Below, one piece after another: positions 9,439 to 17,771 of a stretch of 64,000 bases of DNA. A program made the translations under genes and the position numbers. This DNA comes from Campylobacter massiliensis. Its GTDB lineage: Bacteria; Campylobacterota; Campylobacteria; Campylobacterales; Campylobacteraceae. The notes below the pieces were generated by a model, which made no database searches, was not told the origin of the DNA, and saw only the letters and a list, made by a program, of their open reading frames with translations. Position 1 is the stretch's first letter. Every line of letters starts with the position of its first letter. The stretch is taken from assembly GCF_014253065.1 (NCBI RefSeq), contig NZ_JACLZK010000002.1, forward strand, positions 372,001 through 436,000. The letters run 5' to 3'.

Positions 9439-9589
9439 AGCGTTGCTTTATCGTAAATTTTGCCGCACGCGTAAATTTGACGAACTTTTCAGCCAAAATT
9501 TGAACCAAATTTACCGCGAGCAAATTTGGCCCTTAAATCCGCTAGCCAAATTTGACCGCCTCGTAAAAGCCGTAAATTTAGGAGGATTT

Positions 9590-10483
9590 ATGAAAAAGTA
9601 CGCCGTTATATTTATGGTTTTAGCTCAAATTTTATTTGCTTCAAATTTACCTGAGCCTGATTTTGAGATTTTTTTCGACGAAAATGCTAGGAGCGAGCAA
9701 ATAGACGCGGGGCTTGATCAAATTTTGGAGTTTTTGTCGCAAAACCCGCACCGCGTAAACGACGAGTACGGAGAATTTAACGACCGCCTTTTTTCGCCGT
9801 TTATCTACAACGTAAAAATCATAAAAACGGGCAAATTCGACTTTGAACGCATAGAAAAGGCACTCAAATTTAAGCCGGGACTCAACTATAAATTTATGAT
9901 TTTCACCCCTCTTGACGCGGTTATCGCGCTTGGCATAGATCCCGAGGGCAAATATAAATTCGATCAAAAAGAAGCGATACGACTCATCGACCTACTCATA
10001 GCAAACGGCGCGGATATCGGTTCGCCTGAGCTTTTGCGCACGGCTTGCAATGCCGAAGCGTTTGAGATTTTTAGCCACCTTCTTAGCAAAGGCGCGCGCG
10101 GCGACAAAGAAACGATGCTTTGCGTGGCCGGCGGGATAGCTATTTTTATGGGTCAAAACGGCGCCTCGCCGATCGCCAACGCTCCGCTTGATCCAAAAAT
10201 AAGGCAGTTTGCGAAAACCGCAAAATTTACCGAATTTTACAGCGATAAAATGCGCTACCTCGAGGAGCTGCTAAAATTTAAACCGCTTAGCGAATTTGAG
10301 GCCAAGGATCTGGAAATTTTTACGAAACTATCCGCGATCTTAGACAGCGAGGATATGGTTAAATTTCTGCTAAAAAACGGCGTTTGCAAGCAAGAAAATT
10401 TACAAACCTCGTGCGAAAATCTCAAAAAGTACGCGACCCACTACGACGCAAAAGAGAGTCTAAAGCTAATAGGAATCAAATAA
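9590..10483 (+). CDS. Exported ankyrin-like repeat protein, paralogue 1
   Basis: 297 residues from the ATG at 9590, which has GGAGG 5 bp upstream; a longer reading frame from 9443 lacks a ribosome site and would hide the signal peptide. Residues 1-20 are a Sec signal ending near FASN. The rest shows degenerate ankyrin-like helix pairs (LLIANGADIGSPELL, LLSKGARGDKETML, VKFLLKNGVC). A second copy follows directly. Ankyrin repeats bind proteins; the partner is unknown. I remember a different gene (crcB) between plsC and htpG in C. jejuni, so this pair is probably accessory. Confidence 0.75.
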   Translation: MKKYAVIFMVLAQILFASNLPEPDFEIFFDENARSEQIDAGLDQILEFLSQNPHRVNDEYGEFNDRLFSPFIYNVKIIKTGKFDFERIEKALKFKPGLNYKFMIFTPLDAVIALGIDPEGKYKFDQKEAIRLIDLLIANGADIGSPELLRTACNAEAFEIFSHLLSKGARGDKETMLCVAGGIAIFMGQNGASPIANAPLDPKIRQFAKTAKFTEFYSDKMRYLEELLKFKPLSEFEAKDLEIFTKLSAILDSEDMVKFLLKNGVCKQENLQTSCENLKKYATHYDAKESLKLIGIK

Positions 10484-10523
10484 CATAGCGCGGCGAACGA
10501 GCGGCATGAAGCTAAATTTTAAG

Positions 10524-10560
10524 GGCAAATTTAAACAAGACGGCCTAGGTTAAATTTGCC
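10524..10560. repeat. 11-bp perfect inverted repeat between the ankyrin paralogues
   Basis: GGCAAATTTAA (10524-10534) and TTAAATTTGCC (10550-10560) with a 15-bp spacer. No T tract follows on either strand, so it is not a convincing terminator. It is one of many AAATTT-based inverted repeats in the spacers of this window. Confidence 0.5.
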
Positions 10561-10630
10561 GCTTCAAATTTAGACTGCTGGATTTAGACTCAAATTTTAC
10601 CGCGGCGTATGTAAATTTGAAGGATAGATT

Positions 10631-11542
10631 ATGAAAATTTCTTTACGATTTTTGCCGCTCGCCCTACTCTTTTTATTTGTGCCGCTTTTTGCGCTAGATC
10701 AAGACGAAGCGGTCAAGGTTTTCGAGCAGCCAAAATCCGTGCCTGATTTTAGGATTTTCTACGACGAAAACGCTACGAGCGAGCAGATAGATTCCGGGCT
10801 TGATCAAATTTTAGATTTTTTATGGTAAAACCCGCTCTGCGCAAACGACGAGCTGGTCGAGTATTGCGACCGTCTTTTTACGCCTTTTATATTTAACGCT
10901 AAAATATATAACACGGGCGAAATCGACTTTGAGCGGATAGAAAAAGTACTCAAATTTAAGCCCGATCTAAACTACAAAACCGTCATTGCCAGCCCTATTT
11001 GCAACGCCGCTTTGCTACTGATGCCGCTTCCCTCAGGACAAAAGTCCAAGCTTAGCGAAGCTGACGTCATCCGCCTCGTAAAGCTACTGGTTAGGCATGG
11101 AGCGGACGCGAACGATAAATTTGTTTTAGGCTGCATTTACGGCGCGGACGGCTTTGGGGTTTTTAAAGAGCTGCTTAGCATGAACGCCGATATGAGCGAG
11201 ATCGCGCTGCAAATCGCGGTCGATATGCGCTCCTTTGCTCATGAAAACGGCGCTACTTTAAAGTTTGGCGAGGCCGTAATTTTAAAGGCGGCGCAGTTTG
11301 GAAAAAGCGTGAAATTTAGGGAATTTTACCGCGAGAAAATGAGATATTTCGAGGAGTTTTTAAAATTTAAAAGCTTAAAAGAGCTTAAAAAAGGCAGGCT
11401 TAGATTTTTTATAGAGACGAATTTAGCGCTTGATAACGCCGAGGCGGTCAAATTTCTGCTAGAAAACGGACTTTGCGATCTGGCGGACGAGTGCGAGTTT
11501 TTAAGAAAAAGGCGAAAATTTACAGCAGGGCGGAGGTTTTGA
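10631..11542 (+). pseudogene. Ankyrin-like paralogue 2 interrupted by one in-frame stop
   Basis: The reading frame from the ATG at 10631 (GAAGGA upstream) encodes a signal peptide and then the same opening as paralogue 1 (DENATSEQIDSGLDQILDFL). It meets TAA at 10826-10828, codon 66. The same frame continues without another stop to 11542, aligning with paralogue 1 throughout (FERIEKVLKFKPDLNYK, LLVRHGADAND, VKFLLENGLC). Paralogue 1 has CAA at the equivalent codon (F-L-S-Q-N-P), so a single C-to-T change explains the break. Full length would be 303 residues. It could be a recent pseudogene, a strain-specific allele or a sequencing error. Confidence 0.8.
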
Positions 11543-11694
11543 AGCTTAAATTTTAGTCGCTTTCAAAAAGCAAGCGTCAAAATTTAAAATCCAAATCCAA
11601 AATTTGACAGAATTTACCATCCAAGCAAACGTCAAATTTGAGAAACAAATTTTAGATTAGTTGATAGTAATCATATCAAGTTTAAAGATATTCT

Positions 11695-11713
11695 TAGCAC
11701 TTTGTGCTATAAT
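11695..11713 (+). promoter_or_regulatory. htpG promoter with CIRCE-like inverted repeat
   Basis: TATAAT (11708-11713) with a TG dinucleotide one base upstream forms an extended -10 box. A perfect inverted repeat TAGCAC-TTT-GTGCTA (11695-11709) overlaps it. Extended by one base, the left arm TTAGCAC equals the outer arm of the HrcA operator CIRCE, but the spacer is 3 bp here, where the inner part of CIRCE would give 13. A repressor site is suggested by position, not proved. Confidence 0.55.
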
Positions 11714-11744
11714 CTGCTAAAAATTTAAAAACAAAGGACAAAAA

Positions 11745-13598
11745 ATGAGCGAAAAATTTGAATTTCAAACCGAGGTAAACGAGCTGTTAAATTTGATGAT
11801 ACACTCGCTTTACTCGAACAAAGAGATATTTTTGCGCGAGCTCATCTCAAACGCAAGCGATGCGCTGGATAAGCTAAACTACCTATGTCTCACGGACGAC
11901 GCATACAAAAGTCTAAGTTACTCCCCACGAATCGATATCAAAATAGACAAAGAAAAAAAGACGCTAACGATTAGCGATAACGGCATAGGTATGGATAAAG
12001 AGGAACTGATAAACAACCTCGGTACCATCGCTAGAAGCGGTACGAAGGGCTTTTTGGACAAGCTAAGCGGCCAAGCTAAAAAAGATAGCGCGCTCATCGG
12101 ACAGTTTGGCGTCGGGTTTTATTCGGCATTTATGGTTGCGGATAAGATCGAAGTCGTGAGCAAAAAGGCGCTTGGCGAGGAAGCCTTTATGTGGAGCTCG
12201 GATGCGAAAACCTACGAGATCTCGCCCGCGCAAAAAGATAGCCACGGCACCTCGATCACGCTTTATCTAAAAGATGGCGAGTTCGCCGAGCCTTATCGCA
12301 TCGAAAACATCGTCAAAAAATACTCCAACCACATCCCGTATCCGATATTTGCGGATAAAGAAGAGTACGTGCCGCCTAAAGAGGGCGAAAAAGAGGGCTC
12401 GTACGAGACTAAAAACGTGCAGATAAATAAAGCCTCAGCACTTTGGAAAATGAGTAAAAGCGCGCTAAAAGACGCCGACTACAACGACTTTTATAAGCAA
12501 ATTTCGCACGACAGCGAAGATCCGCTACTTTACGTGCATACCAAAGCCGAGGGCAAGATCGAGTACACTACCCTATTTTTCGTGCCGGCGTCAGAGCCGT
12601 TTGATCTATTTCGCGTGGACTATCAAAGCGGCGTGAAACTCTACGTCAAAAGCGTATTTATCAGCGACGACGCCAAAGAGATGCTGCCGCCTTATCTTAG
12701 ATTCGTCCGCGGTATAATCGACGTTGAGGACCTGCCGCTAAACGTCAGCCGCGAAATCCTACAAGAAAACAGCATAATGCGCAGCGTCAAAGAGCAAAGC
12801 GTCAAAAAAATCCTGGGCGAACTAGCCAAGCTAAAAGAAAAAGATAGAGAAAAATACATCAAATTTTATAAAATATTCGGCAAGGTGATCAAAGAGGGGC
12901 TTTACGGATTTAGCAGCGAAAAGGAGCAAATTTTAGACCTTTGCCTCTTTAAATCAAGCAAGCGCGAGGGATTAGTCAGCCTAAAAGAGTACAAAGACGC
13001 GATGAAAGAAGGTCAAAAATCGATCTACTACATCAGCGGAAATAACGAAACGATGCTAAGAAATTCGCCGCTTTTAGAGAGCTTTAAGGCTGAAGGGATA
13101 GAAGTACTCATCATGGACGAGGAGATAGACTCTATCGTCATGCCGATGGTCCAAGACTACGACAAAACACCTATAAAAGCGGTAAATCACACCGATATCG
13201 ACGCCGAGATCAAGCCTGAAAAAAGCGAAGCCGACGAGGGTAAATTCGCCGCGCTGCTAGCTAAGATGAAAGAGATACTAAAAGACGAGGTCAAGGACGT
13301 GAAGCTAAGCTCACGCCTAAGCCAAAGCCCCGCCGTCATCGTTTACGACAAAAACGATCCCGACTACGCTACGCAGATGATGCTAAAGCAGATGGGGCAT
13401 AGCGCGGGCAAAATTTTGCCGATACTGGAGATAAATCCAAAGCACGAGCTCTTTGAAAAGCTATCTCAAAACGAGGCGATGATATATGACGCGGCGGAGC
13501 TGCTTTTGGATATGGCTAAGCTAAACGAAGGCGTCGCTATCGACGATCCATCGGCATTTAGCAAAAAGCTAACTAAAATTTTGCTAAAAGCGATCTAA
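11745..13598 (+). CDS. htpG: Molecular chaperone HtpG (Hsp90)
   Basis: 617-residue cytoplasmic Hsp90 homologue of normal bacterial length. The N-terminal GHKL ATPase is complete: NASDALDKL (Asn36 region), ISDNGIGM (76-83) and GQFGVGFYS (119-127). The middle domain has the [13 protein letters not shown] motif near 330-345, and a C-terminal dimerisation domain follows. ATG with AAAGGA upstream. Monocistronic, with its own extended -10 promoter and a hairpin terminator directly after the stop. It helps client proteins fold under stress and in Campylobacter is a heat-shock gene. Confidence 0.97.
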   Translation: MSEKFEFQTEVNELLNLMIHSLYSNKEIFLRELISNASDALDKLNYLCLTDDAYKSLSYSPRIDIKIDKEKKTLTISDNGIGMDKEELINNLGTIARSGTKGFLDKLSGQAKKDSALIGQFGVGFYSAFMVADKIEVVSKKALGEEAFMWSSDAKTYEISPAQKDSHGTSITLYLKDGEFAEPYRIENIVKKYSNHIPYPIFADKEEYVPPKEGEKEGSYETKNVQINKASALWKMSKSALKDADYNDFYKQISHDSEDPLLYVHTKAEGKIEYTTLFFVPASEPFDLFRVDYQSGVKLYVKSVFISDDAKEMLPPYLRFVRGIIDVEDLPLNVSREILQENSIMRSVKEQSVKKILGELAKLKEKDREKYIKFYKIFGKVIKEGLYGFSSEKEQILDLCLFKSSKREGLVSLKEYKDAMKEGQKSIYYISGNNETMLRNSPLLESFKAEGIEVLIMDEEIDSIVMPMVQDYDKTPIKAVNHTDIDAEIKPEKSEADEGKFAALLAKMKEILKDEVKDVKLSSRLSQSPAVIVYDKNDPDYATQMMLKQMGHSAGKILPILEINPKHELFEKLSQNEAMIYDAAELLLDMAKLNEGVAIDDPSAFSKKLTKILLKAI

Positions 13599-13626
13599 AT
13601 TTAAGCCTTTTTGGGCTTAAATTTTA
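13597..13626 (+). terminator. htpG terminator
   Basis: A perfect 11-bp stem, AAATTTAAGCC (13597-13607) and GGCTTAAATTT (13614-13624), with a 6-nt loop, begins inside the htpG stop codon. The tail is T-rich but short. Confidence 0.7.
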
Positions 13627-13813
13627 TTGCGGTTCGGCGGCGAAGTTAAATTTGCCGCCGAGTTTTTAAACCTCGCACTCAAATTTACATAGCAAAATCC
13701 GCTCGCCCTACCCTTAAATTTACGGCGTCAAATTTGACCTAAAAGACGCTTACCATGCTCGCCGAATGCCAAATTTAAAAAGGCTAGTAAGCTACATTTG
13801 CGTAATATTTTGT

Positions 13814-13819
13814 TATAAT
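13814..13819 (+). promoter_or_regulatory. Extended -10 promoter of the PAS gene pair
   Basis: TATAAT preceded by TG one base upstream, 24 bp before the GTG start. No -35 box. The spacer from 13627 to here is AAATTT-rich and otherwise empty. Confidence 0.6.
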
Positions 13820-13842
13820 TTCCGAAAAATTTAAGGTACAAA

Positions 13843-14349
13843 GTGAACGGAAGTAAAGAATATTTCGTAAAAGAAGAAGATTTTATCGTATCGAAAACCG
13901 ATCTAAAGGGCAGGATAACCTACTGCAATCAGCCGTTTTTAAAGATCGTAGGCGCTACGCAAGAGCAGCTTTTGCACAAGCCGCACAACATCATTAGGCA
14001 CCCCGATATGCCGCGCATCGTGTTTAAGCTACTGTGGGAGCGTATAAAGGCGAAGCAAGAGATATTTGCGTTCGTTAAAAACAAGAGCTTTGACAGCGGA
14101 TTTTACTGGGTATTTGCTAACATTACGGCTTCGCTAGACGCTAACGGCGAGATCATCGGCTACTACTCCGTTCGCCGCAAACCAAACCCTGAGGGCGTCA
14201 AATTTATCGAAGGCGTATATAGACGGCTGCTTGAGGCTGAAAAAAGCGGCGGCATGGAGGCTTCCGGCAAGCTGCTGGGGCAAATTTTAGCCGGCGCCGG
14301 CGTCAGCTACGACGAGTTGGTACATAAACTTCAGCGAGGACAGATATGA
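13843..14349 (+). CDS. PAS-domain sensor, Aer/CetB-like
   Basis: 168 residues. A single PAS domain (about 15-125) of the Aer/CetB kind: TDLKGRITYCNQPFLKIVG, then RHPDMPRIVFKLLW and FYWVFANITASLD, matching the FAD-binding PAS of redox and energy-taxis receptors. Residues 130-168 are a helical tail. There is no membrane segment, as in Campylobacter CetB, which senses redox state and signals through a separate membrane protein. Start is GTG with AAGG upstream. The 3' end overlaps the next gene by ATGA, so the two are probably co-translated. Flavin binding is inferred from the family only. Confidence 0.85.
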   Translation: MNGSKEYFVKEEDFIVSKTDLKGRITYCNQPFLKIVGATQEQLLHKPHNIIRHPDMPRIVFKLLWERIKAKQEIFAFVKNKSFDSGFYWVFANITASLDANGEIIGYYSVRRKPNPEGVKFIEGVYRRLLEAEKSGGMEASGKLLGQILAGAGVSYDELVHKLQRGQI

Positions 14350-15062
14350 GGCAGCATCCTATCTCAGGCGATATAATTAAGTTAAAAAACGAGCTTAACG
14401 AGCTTGAAAAAATGGACATCAAACCGCAAGAAGCGATCATGAGCGCCGCACAGTTTAGCGCTCTAGCAAGCGCGGTCAAAGAGCGAGGGACAAAGGCTAG
14501 CGGATATTTTTCGGCTGTTTTTGACAACGAGGATTACTATGCTAACGTCAGCGCCTATCTCTCGCAGATCCTACTAGAGATATCGCTAAAAAGCGAGAAA
14601 AACGGCATAAGCACGGCGGCAAATCACAAACTCCAAGTCGCCGCAAAAAACATCAAGGATATAACCGAGCTCTTGCAAGCTCAAAGCGCCATCATGCAAA
14701 AATACAAAAGACGAAGCTTCTTTGACAAAGACGCGGCTCGTCTGCGCGCCGTAAAGACGCAACTAGCCGAACTACTAAAAGCGCAATCAAGACTAGATAA
14801 GCTACTAAAAATGCAGGCTAGCATCATCTCAAACGTGATTTTGGGCGAGTTTAAGATGGCGTATAAATTTTTACTTTATTCTGTTTTTTTAGCAAAAAGC
14901 AGAGGCGATCAGCTACTTTTAGCCGAGATAATCAGCGTTTGTGATAAGATCGCGGCGATGATAGAACCGGTTTTTAGCGGTCAAAGCCTGCAAACCGGCG
15001 AGCTCGTGTATCACTATCTAGTTTACGAGCTGCGAGAGTTGAAGGATGATTTTATAAACTAA
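14346..15062 (+). CDS. Helical protein coupled to the PAS sensor, unknown function
   Basis: 238 residues that I do not recognise. Mostly predicted helices with heptad-like Leu/Ala patterns (for example LKNELNELEKM near 12-22 and AELLKAQSRLDKLLKMQ near 140-156). No signal peptide or membrane helix. Its ATG overlaps the PAS gene stop (ATGA) and it ends at a bidirectional hairpin. The architecture suggests an output or adaptor partner of the PAS protein, but no kinase, HAMP, methyl-accepting or GGDEF motif is visible. CetA, the usual CetB partner, is a membrane protein, so this is not CetA. Confidence 0.75.
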   Translation: MRQHPISGDIIKLKNELNELEKMDIKPQEAIMSAAQFSALASAVKERGTKASGYFSAVFDNEDYYANVSAYLSQILLEISLKSEKNGISTAANHKLQVAAKNIKDITELLQAQSAIMQKYKRRSFFDKDAARLRAVKTQLAELLKAQSRLDKLLKMQASIISNVILGEFKMAYKFLLYSVFLAKSRGDQLLLAEIISVCDKIAAMIEPVFSGQSLQTGELVYHYLVYELRELKDDFIN

Positions 15063-15143
15063 TCTTTTTGCTTTTTTGTATTGTTTTAGCGCGCTTAAAC
15101 TACGGCAAATTTAATCATGTTTTCAAATTTGCATTAATACAAA

Positions 15144-15182
15144 GATATTTAAATTTAACGCCATGCCGTAAATTTAAATATC
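15144..15182. terminator. Bidirectional terminator between convergent genes
   Basis: Arms of about 16 bp (15144-15160 and 15167-15182, one bulged A) with a 6-nt loop lie between the plus-strand helical-protein gene and minus-strand murG. They include the murG stop codon. TTTT follows on the plus strand and TTTGT on the minus strand. Confidence 0.7.
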
Positions 15183-16310
15183 TTTTAAAATTTCATCCGC
15201 AATTTTTCGCGCGCCTCCGTTATCTATTTGCCCGGAAAGCTTGCTTGAAATTTGCGCTATATCCATCTCGTTTATCAAATTTAGCATCTCATCCGCGTCG
15301 ATCTCGCCGTCTTTTTGAAAGCAAAATTTGGCCAAATTTTGATCCACGAGAAATTTCGCGTTAAAGACCTGATGGTTGTTTGCGGCGTAAGGATAAGGCA
15401 CGAATACGCTAGGCAGAGCATTTGCCGTGAGTTCCCACAGAGTGCCCGCCCCTGCGCGGCTTATCGCTAGATCGGCACGGCTCATCTTAAGCTCTATTTT
15501 GGGATCAAAGTCAAAAAGTTCGAGTTCGTCGCTGCTAAGCCCCAGTTTCTTATACTCCTCTTGCAAGCCCTCAAGCGCGTTTTTTCCGCATTGATGGATG
15601 ATTTTTACGCCTTTTTGTTTAAAAATCGGAGCCAGCTTTAAAGCTAACGAATTTATCGCCGCCGCGCCCTGCGAACCGCCTAAAAATATCACCGTTTTTA
15701 GCTCGCTGCGAAGCCTGGCCGAGCTAAAAAATCTTTCCGCTACGGGATAGCTAAAGATAGGCTTAAAATAAGAGCTAAAAAAGCCCTTTGCAAGCGGTTT
15801 TAGGAGCTTGTTTAGGTTGCCGATCACGGCGTTTTGCTCATGGATAAAAAGCGGCGTGCGAGAGATAATTGCCGCAAATGCCGCAGGCGCCGCGCTGTAT
15901 CCACCTACGCTAACGACGGCTTTTATGCCTTGTGTCTTAAAGATTTTTCGGCATTTAAAGGCTAAATTTAGGATACTAAAAAGCGAAAAAAGTTTGCCCA
16001 GCCCCTTTTTGTTTACGACACCGCTGCTAGGCAGGAAAAATTTCTCGCTAAATGCGGCGTCGTTTTCAAACCACATCTTGTCCTGCCCGCTGCTAGAGCC
16101 CACAAATATCGTTCTGCATCCGCGCGAAACCAGCTCCTCGTTTAGAGCTTTTGCGACGGCTAGATGTCCGCCCGTACCTCCGCCGCAGATGACGATAGTG
16201 CCGTTTTGTAAGCTGCTTTTATCTTTGTTTTGGGCTTCATCGCTAGTCAAATTTGACGGTGAAATTTCAGCCGAATTTTGCTCTTTGTCTTTTAAATTTT
16301 CAGGCGTCAA
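15174..16310 (-). CDS. murG: Lipid II synthase MurG
   Basis: 378 residues. It transfers N-acetylglucosamine from UDP-GlcNAc to lipid I, giving lipid II at the inner face of the membrane. The glycine-rich loop GGGTGGH is at 43-49. The C-terminal UDP-GlcNAc site includes SRAGAGTLWELTA and PYPYAANNHQ. Compared with E. coli MurG there is an extra N-terminal stretch of about 35 polar residues. The TTG at 16310 is the best start because AAGGAG lies 6 bp upstream, so the extension looks real. Lies 70 bp downstream of ftsW on the same strand. Confidence 0.95.
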   Translation of the reverse strand: MTPENLKDKEQNSAEISPSNLTSDEAQNKDKSSLQNGTIVICGGGTGGHLAVAKALNEELVSRGCRTIFVGSSSGQDKMWFENDAAFSEKFFLPSSGVVNKKGLGKLFSLFSILNLAFKCRKIFKTQGIKAVVSVGGYSAAPAAFAAIISRTPLFIHEQNAVIGNLNKLLKPLAKGFFSSYFKPIFSYPVAERFFSSARLRSELKTVIFLGGSQGAAAINSLALKLAPIFKQKGVKIIHQCGKNALEGLQEEYKKLGLSSDELELFDFDPKIELKMSRADLAISRAGAGTLWELTANALPSVFVPYPYAANNHQVFNAKFLVDQNLAKFCFQKDGEIDADEMLNLINEMDIAQISSKLSGQIDNGGARKIADEILKDI

Positions 16311-16380
16311 ATTTTACTCCTTGCCGTTTAAATTTAGAATGCTTAAATTTGCCTTACCGTGCCGCAAGTCAAATTTAAGC

Positions 16381-17541
16381 TCAATCTTTTACTTTTTTGC
16401 TCACCATCAGCACCATACCGACCCCTATGCAAAGCGCTAGGATCGAGCTACCGCCGTAGCTTAGAAACGGTACGGCGATGCCCTTGATAGGCGTGATCGA
16501 GGTGATGCCGTATGAGTTCATGATAAACGAAAACGAGATGAGAAGTCCGACGCCGAGCGTAAAGAGGTGATAGACTTTGTTTTCGCTCCTTGAGGAGACG
16601 CGAAAGATGCGGAAAAGCAAAATCAAAAGAAGCGACGTGATGATGAGTATCCCCAGCACCCCGACCTCCTCGGCGATACCGGCAAGTACGAAGTCCGTGT
16701 GCACTTCGCTCAAAAATCCGAGCTTAAACACGCCCGCTCCCAGCCCCTCGCCGAAAAATCCGCCGTGCTTTATCGCATTTAGCGAGTGCGATATCTGGTA
16801 GGGCTCCGGCACGCCCTCGACGCGAAACATATTTGCCATATTTTCGGGCATAAGAGAAAGGACCATATTTTGCACCGTACCCCACCACGACTTTATACGT
16901 AATATACGGTGTTCCGACGTAAAAATAGCCACGATAGCAAGCACTGAAGCGCTCGCCATGCCAATGACGAAAAGCCGCTTGCTAGTGCCGGCAAAAAGCA
17001 TCATAACGATAAGCGTAAGCGCCAAAACGACGACTTGGCCGAGGTCGTTTTGAAGGATAGCGATAAGATAAACGGCTATCAAAAACAAAAACATATAAGG
17101 CAAAATGAGCTTAAATTCCTGCTTTAGGCTCTTTTTGCTGCCATCGATCTTGCGCGCAAAACTCCATGCCAAAAAGTAAACAAAACCGATCTTAAAAAAC
17201 TCAACCGGCGCTAGAGAAAAGCCCGGCAAGCGTATCCAGCGCTTAGCTCCGCCCGCATCGGTGACTAGCGAGCTAGGCAGCGCGTGCATGGCTCCCATAG
17301 CGATAGCGCAAAAGCCGAATAGACAAAAGCCGATCCAGACCATGGATTTGTCAGGGTCAAGCCGCGAGATACCCCACATCAAAAATATCCCGATCGCCCC
17401 TACGACAAGTTGTCTGATGAAAAAATGATAAGGCTCGTAGTTAAAGAAAAGCACGGTAAAAACGGGCAAGGAGAGCGAAAAAACTATACCGATAGTAATG
17501 AGCGCGACGCAAGAGTAAAATATCCACTTATCCGCCTGCAT
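16381..17541 (-). CDS. ftsW: SEDS-family peptidoglycan glycosyltransferase FtsW
   Basis: 386-residue polytopic membrane protein with about ten transmembrane helices. SEDS proteins polymerise lipid II into glycan strands with a partner class B PBP. The signature GGAKRWIRLPG is at about 97-107 with PVEFFK following, and the C-terminal GIAVPFLSYGGSS near 360-372 is diagnostic. Because it directly precedes murG, FtsW (division) is more likely than RodA (elongation), but sequence alone does not separate these fully. ATG start with GGGAAAGGG upstream; divergent from the TonB receptor gene. Confidence 0.9.
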   Translation of the reverse strand: MQADKWIFYSCVALITIGIVFSLSLPVFTVLFFNYEPYHFFIRQLVVGAIGIFLMWGISRLDPDKSMVWIGFCLFGFCAIAMGAMHALPSSLVTDAGGAKRWIRLPGFSLAPVEFFKIGFVYFLAWSFARKIDGSKKSLKQEFKLILPYMFLFLIAVYLIAILQNDLGQVVVLALTLIVMMLFAGTSKRLFVIGMASASVLAIVAIFTSEHRILRIKSWWGTVQNMVLSLMPENMANMFRVEGVPEPYQISHSLNAIKHGGFFGEGLGAGVFKLGFLSEVHTDFVLAGIAEEVGVLGILIITSLLLILLFRIFRVSSRSENKVYHLFTLGVGLLISFSFIMNSYGITSITPIKGIAVPFLSYGGSSILALCIGVGMVLMVSKKVKD

Positions 17542-17661
17542 TTTTCCCTTTCCCGAGTTAAATTTAATGGGCGATTTTACTTAAATTTGACTTACAAAGA
17601 TGTTAATCGAGCGTTTATAAATTTCAAAATTTAGCTCAAAAATTGCCTAAAAAATTAAAAA

Positions 17662-17752
17662 TATAATAGTACAAATTATATCAATATATAATTTTAATTT
17701 AGTATTAAGTAAATAGTTTGTAACATACGCGCGTTATGCAAATGTAGCATAA
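17662..17752 (+). promoter_or_regulatory. Promoter and two palindromes before the TonB receptor
   Basis: TATAAT (17662-17667) is followed by the perfect inverted repeat AATTATAT-CAAT-ATATAATT (17674-17693), which would cover the transcription start. A second perfect inverted repeat, TTATGC-N7-GCATAA (17734-17752), ends 19 bp before the ATG. Both positions suit repressor binding. The first is A/T-rich like Fur sites, but neither matches the classic Fur box. Confidence 0.5.
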
Positions 17753-17771
17753 AACTAAAAGAGGAGTCTAA

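Noticed and set aside
9443-9589. N-terminal extension of ankyrin paralogue 1
   Set aside because: No ribosome site, AAATTT-driven composition, and it would bury a clear signal peptide that has GGAGG before its own ATG.
15068-15364. 98-codon plus-strand ORF over the murG 3' end
   Set aside because: It is a shadow of murG and starts within a terminator region.
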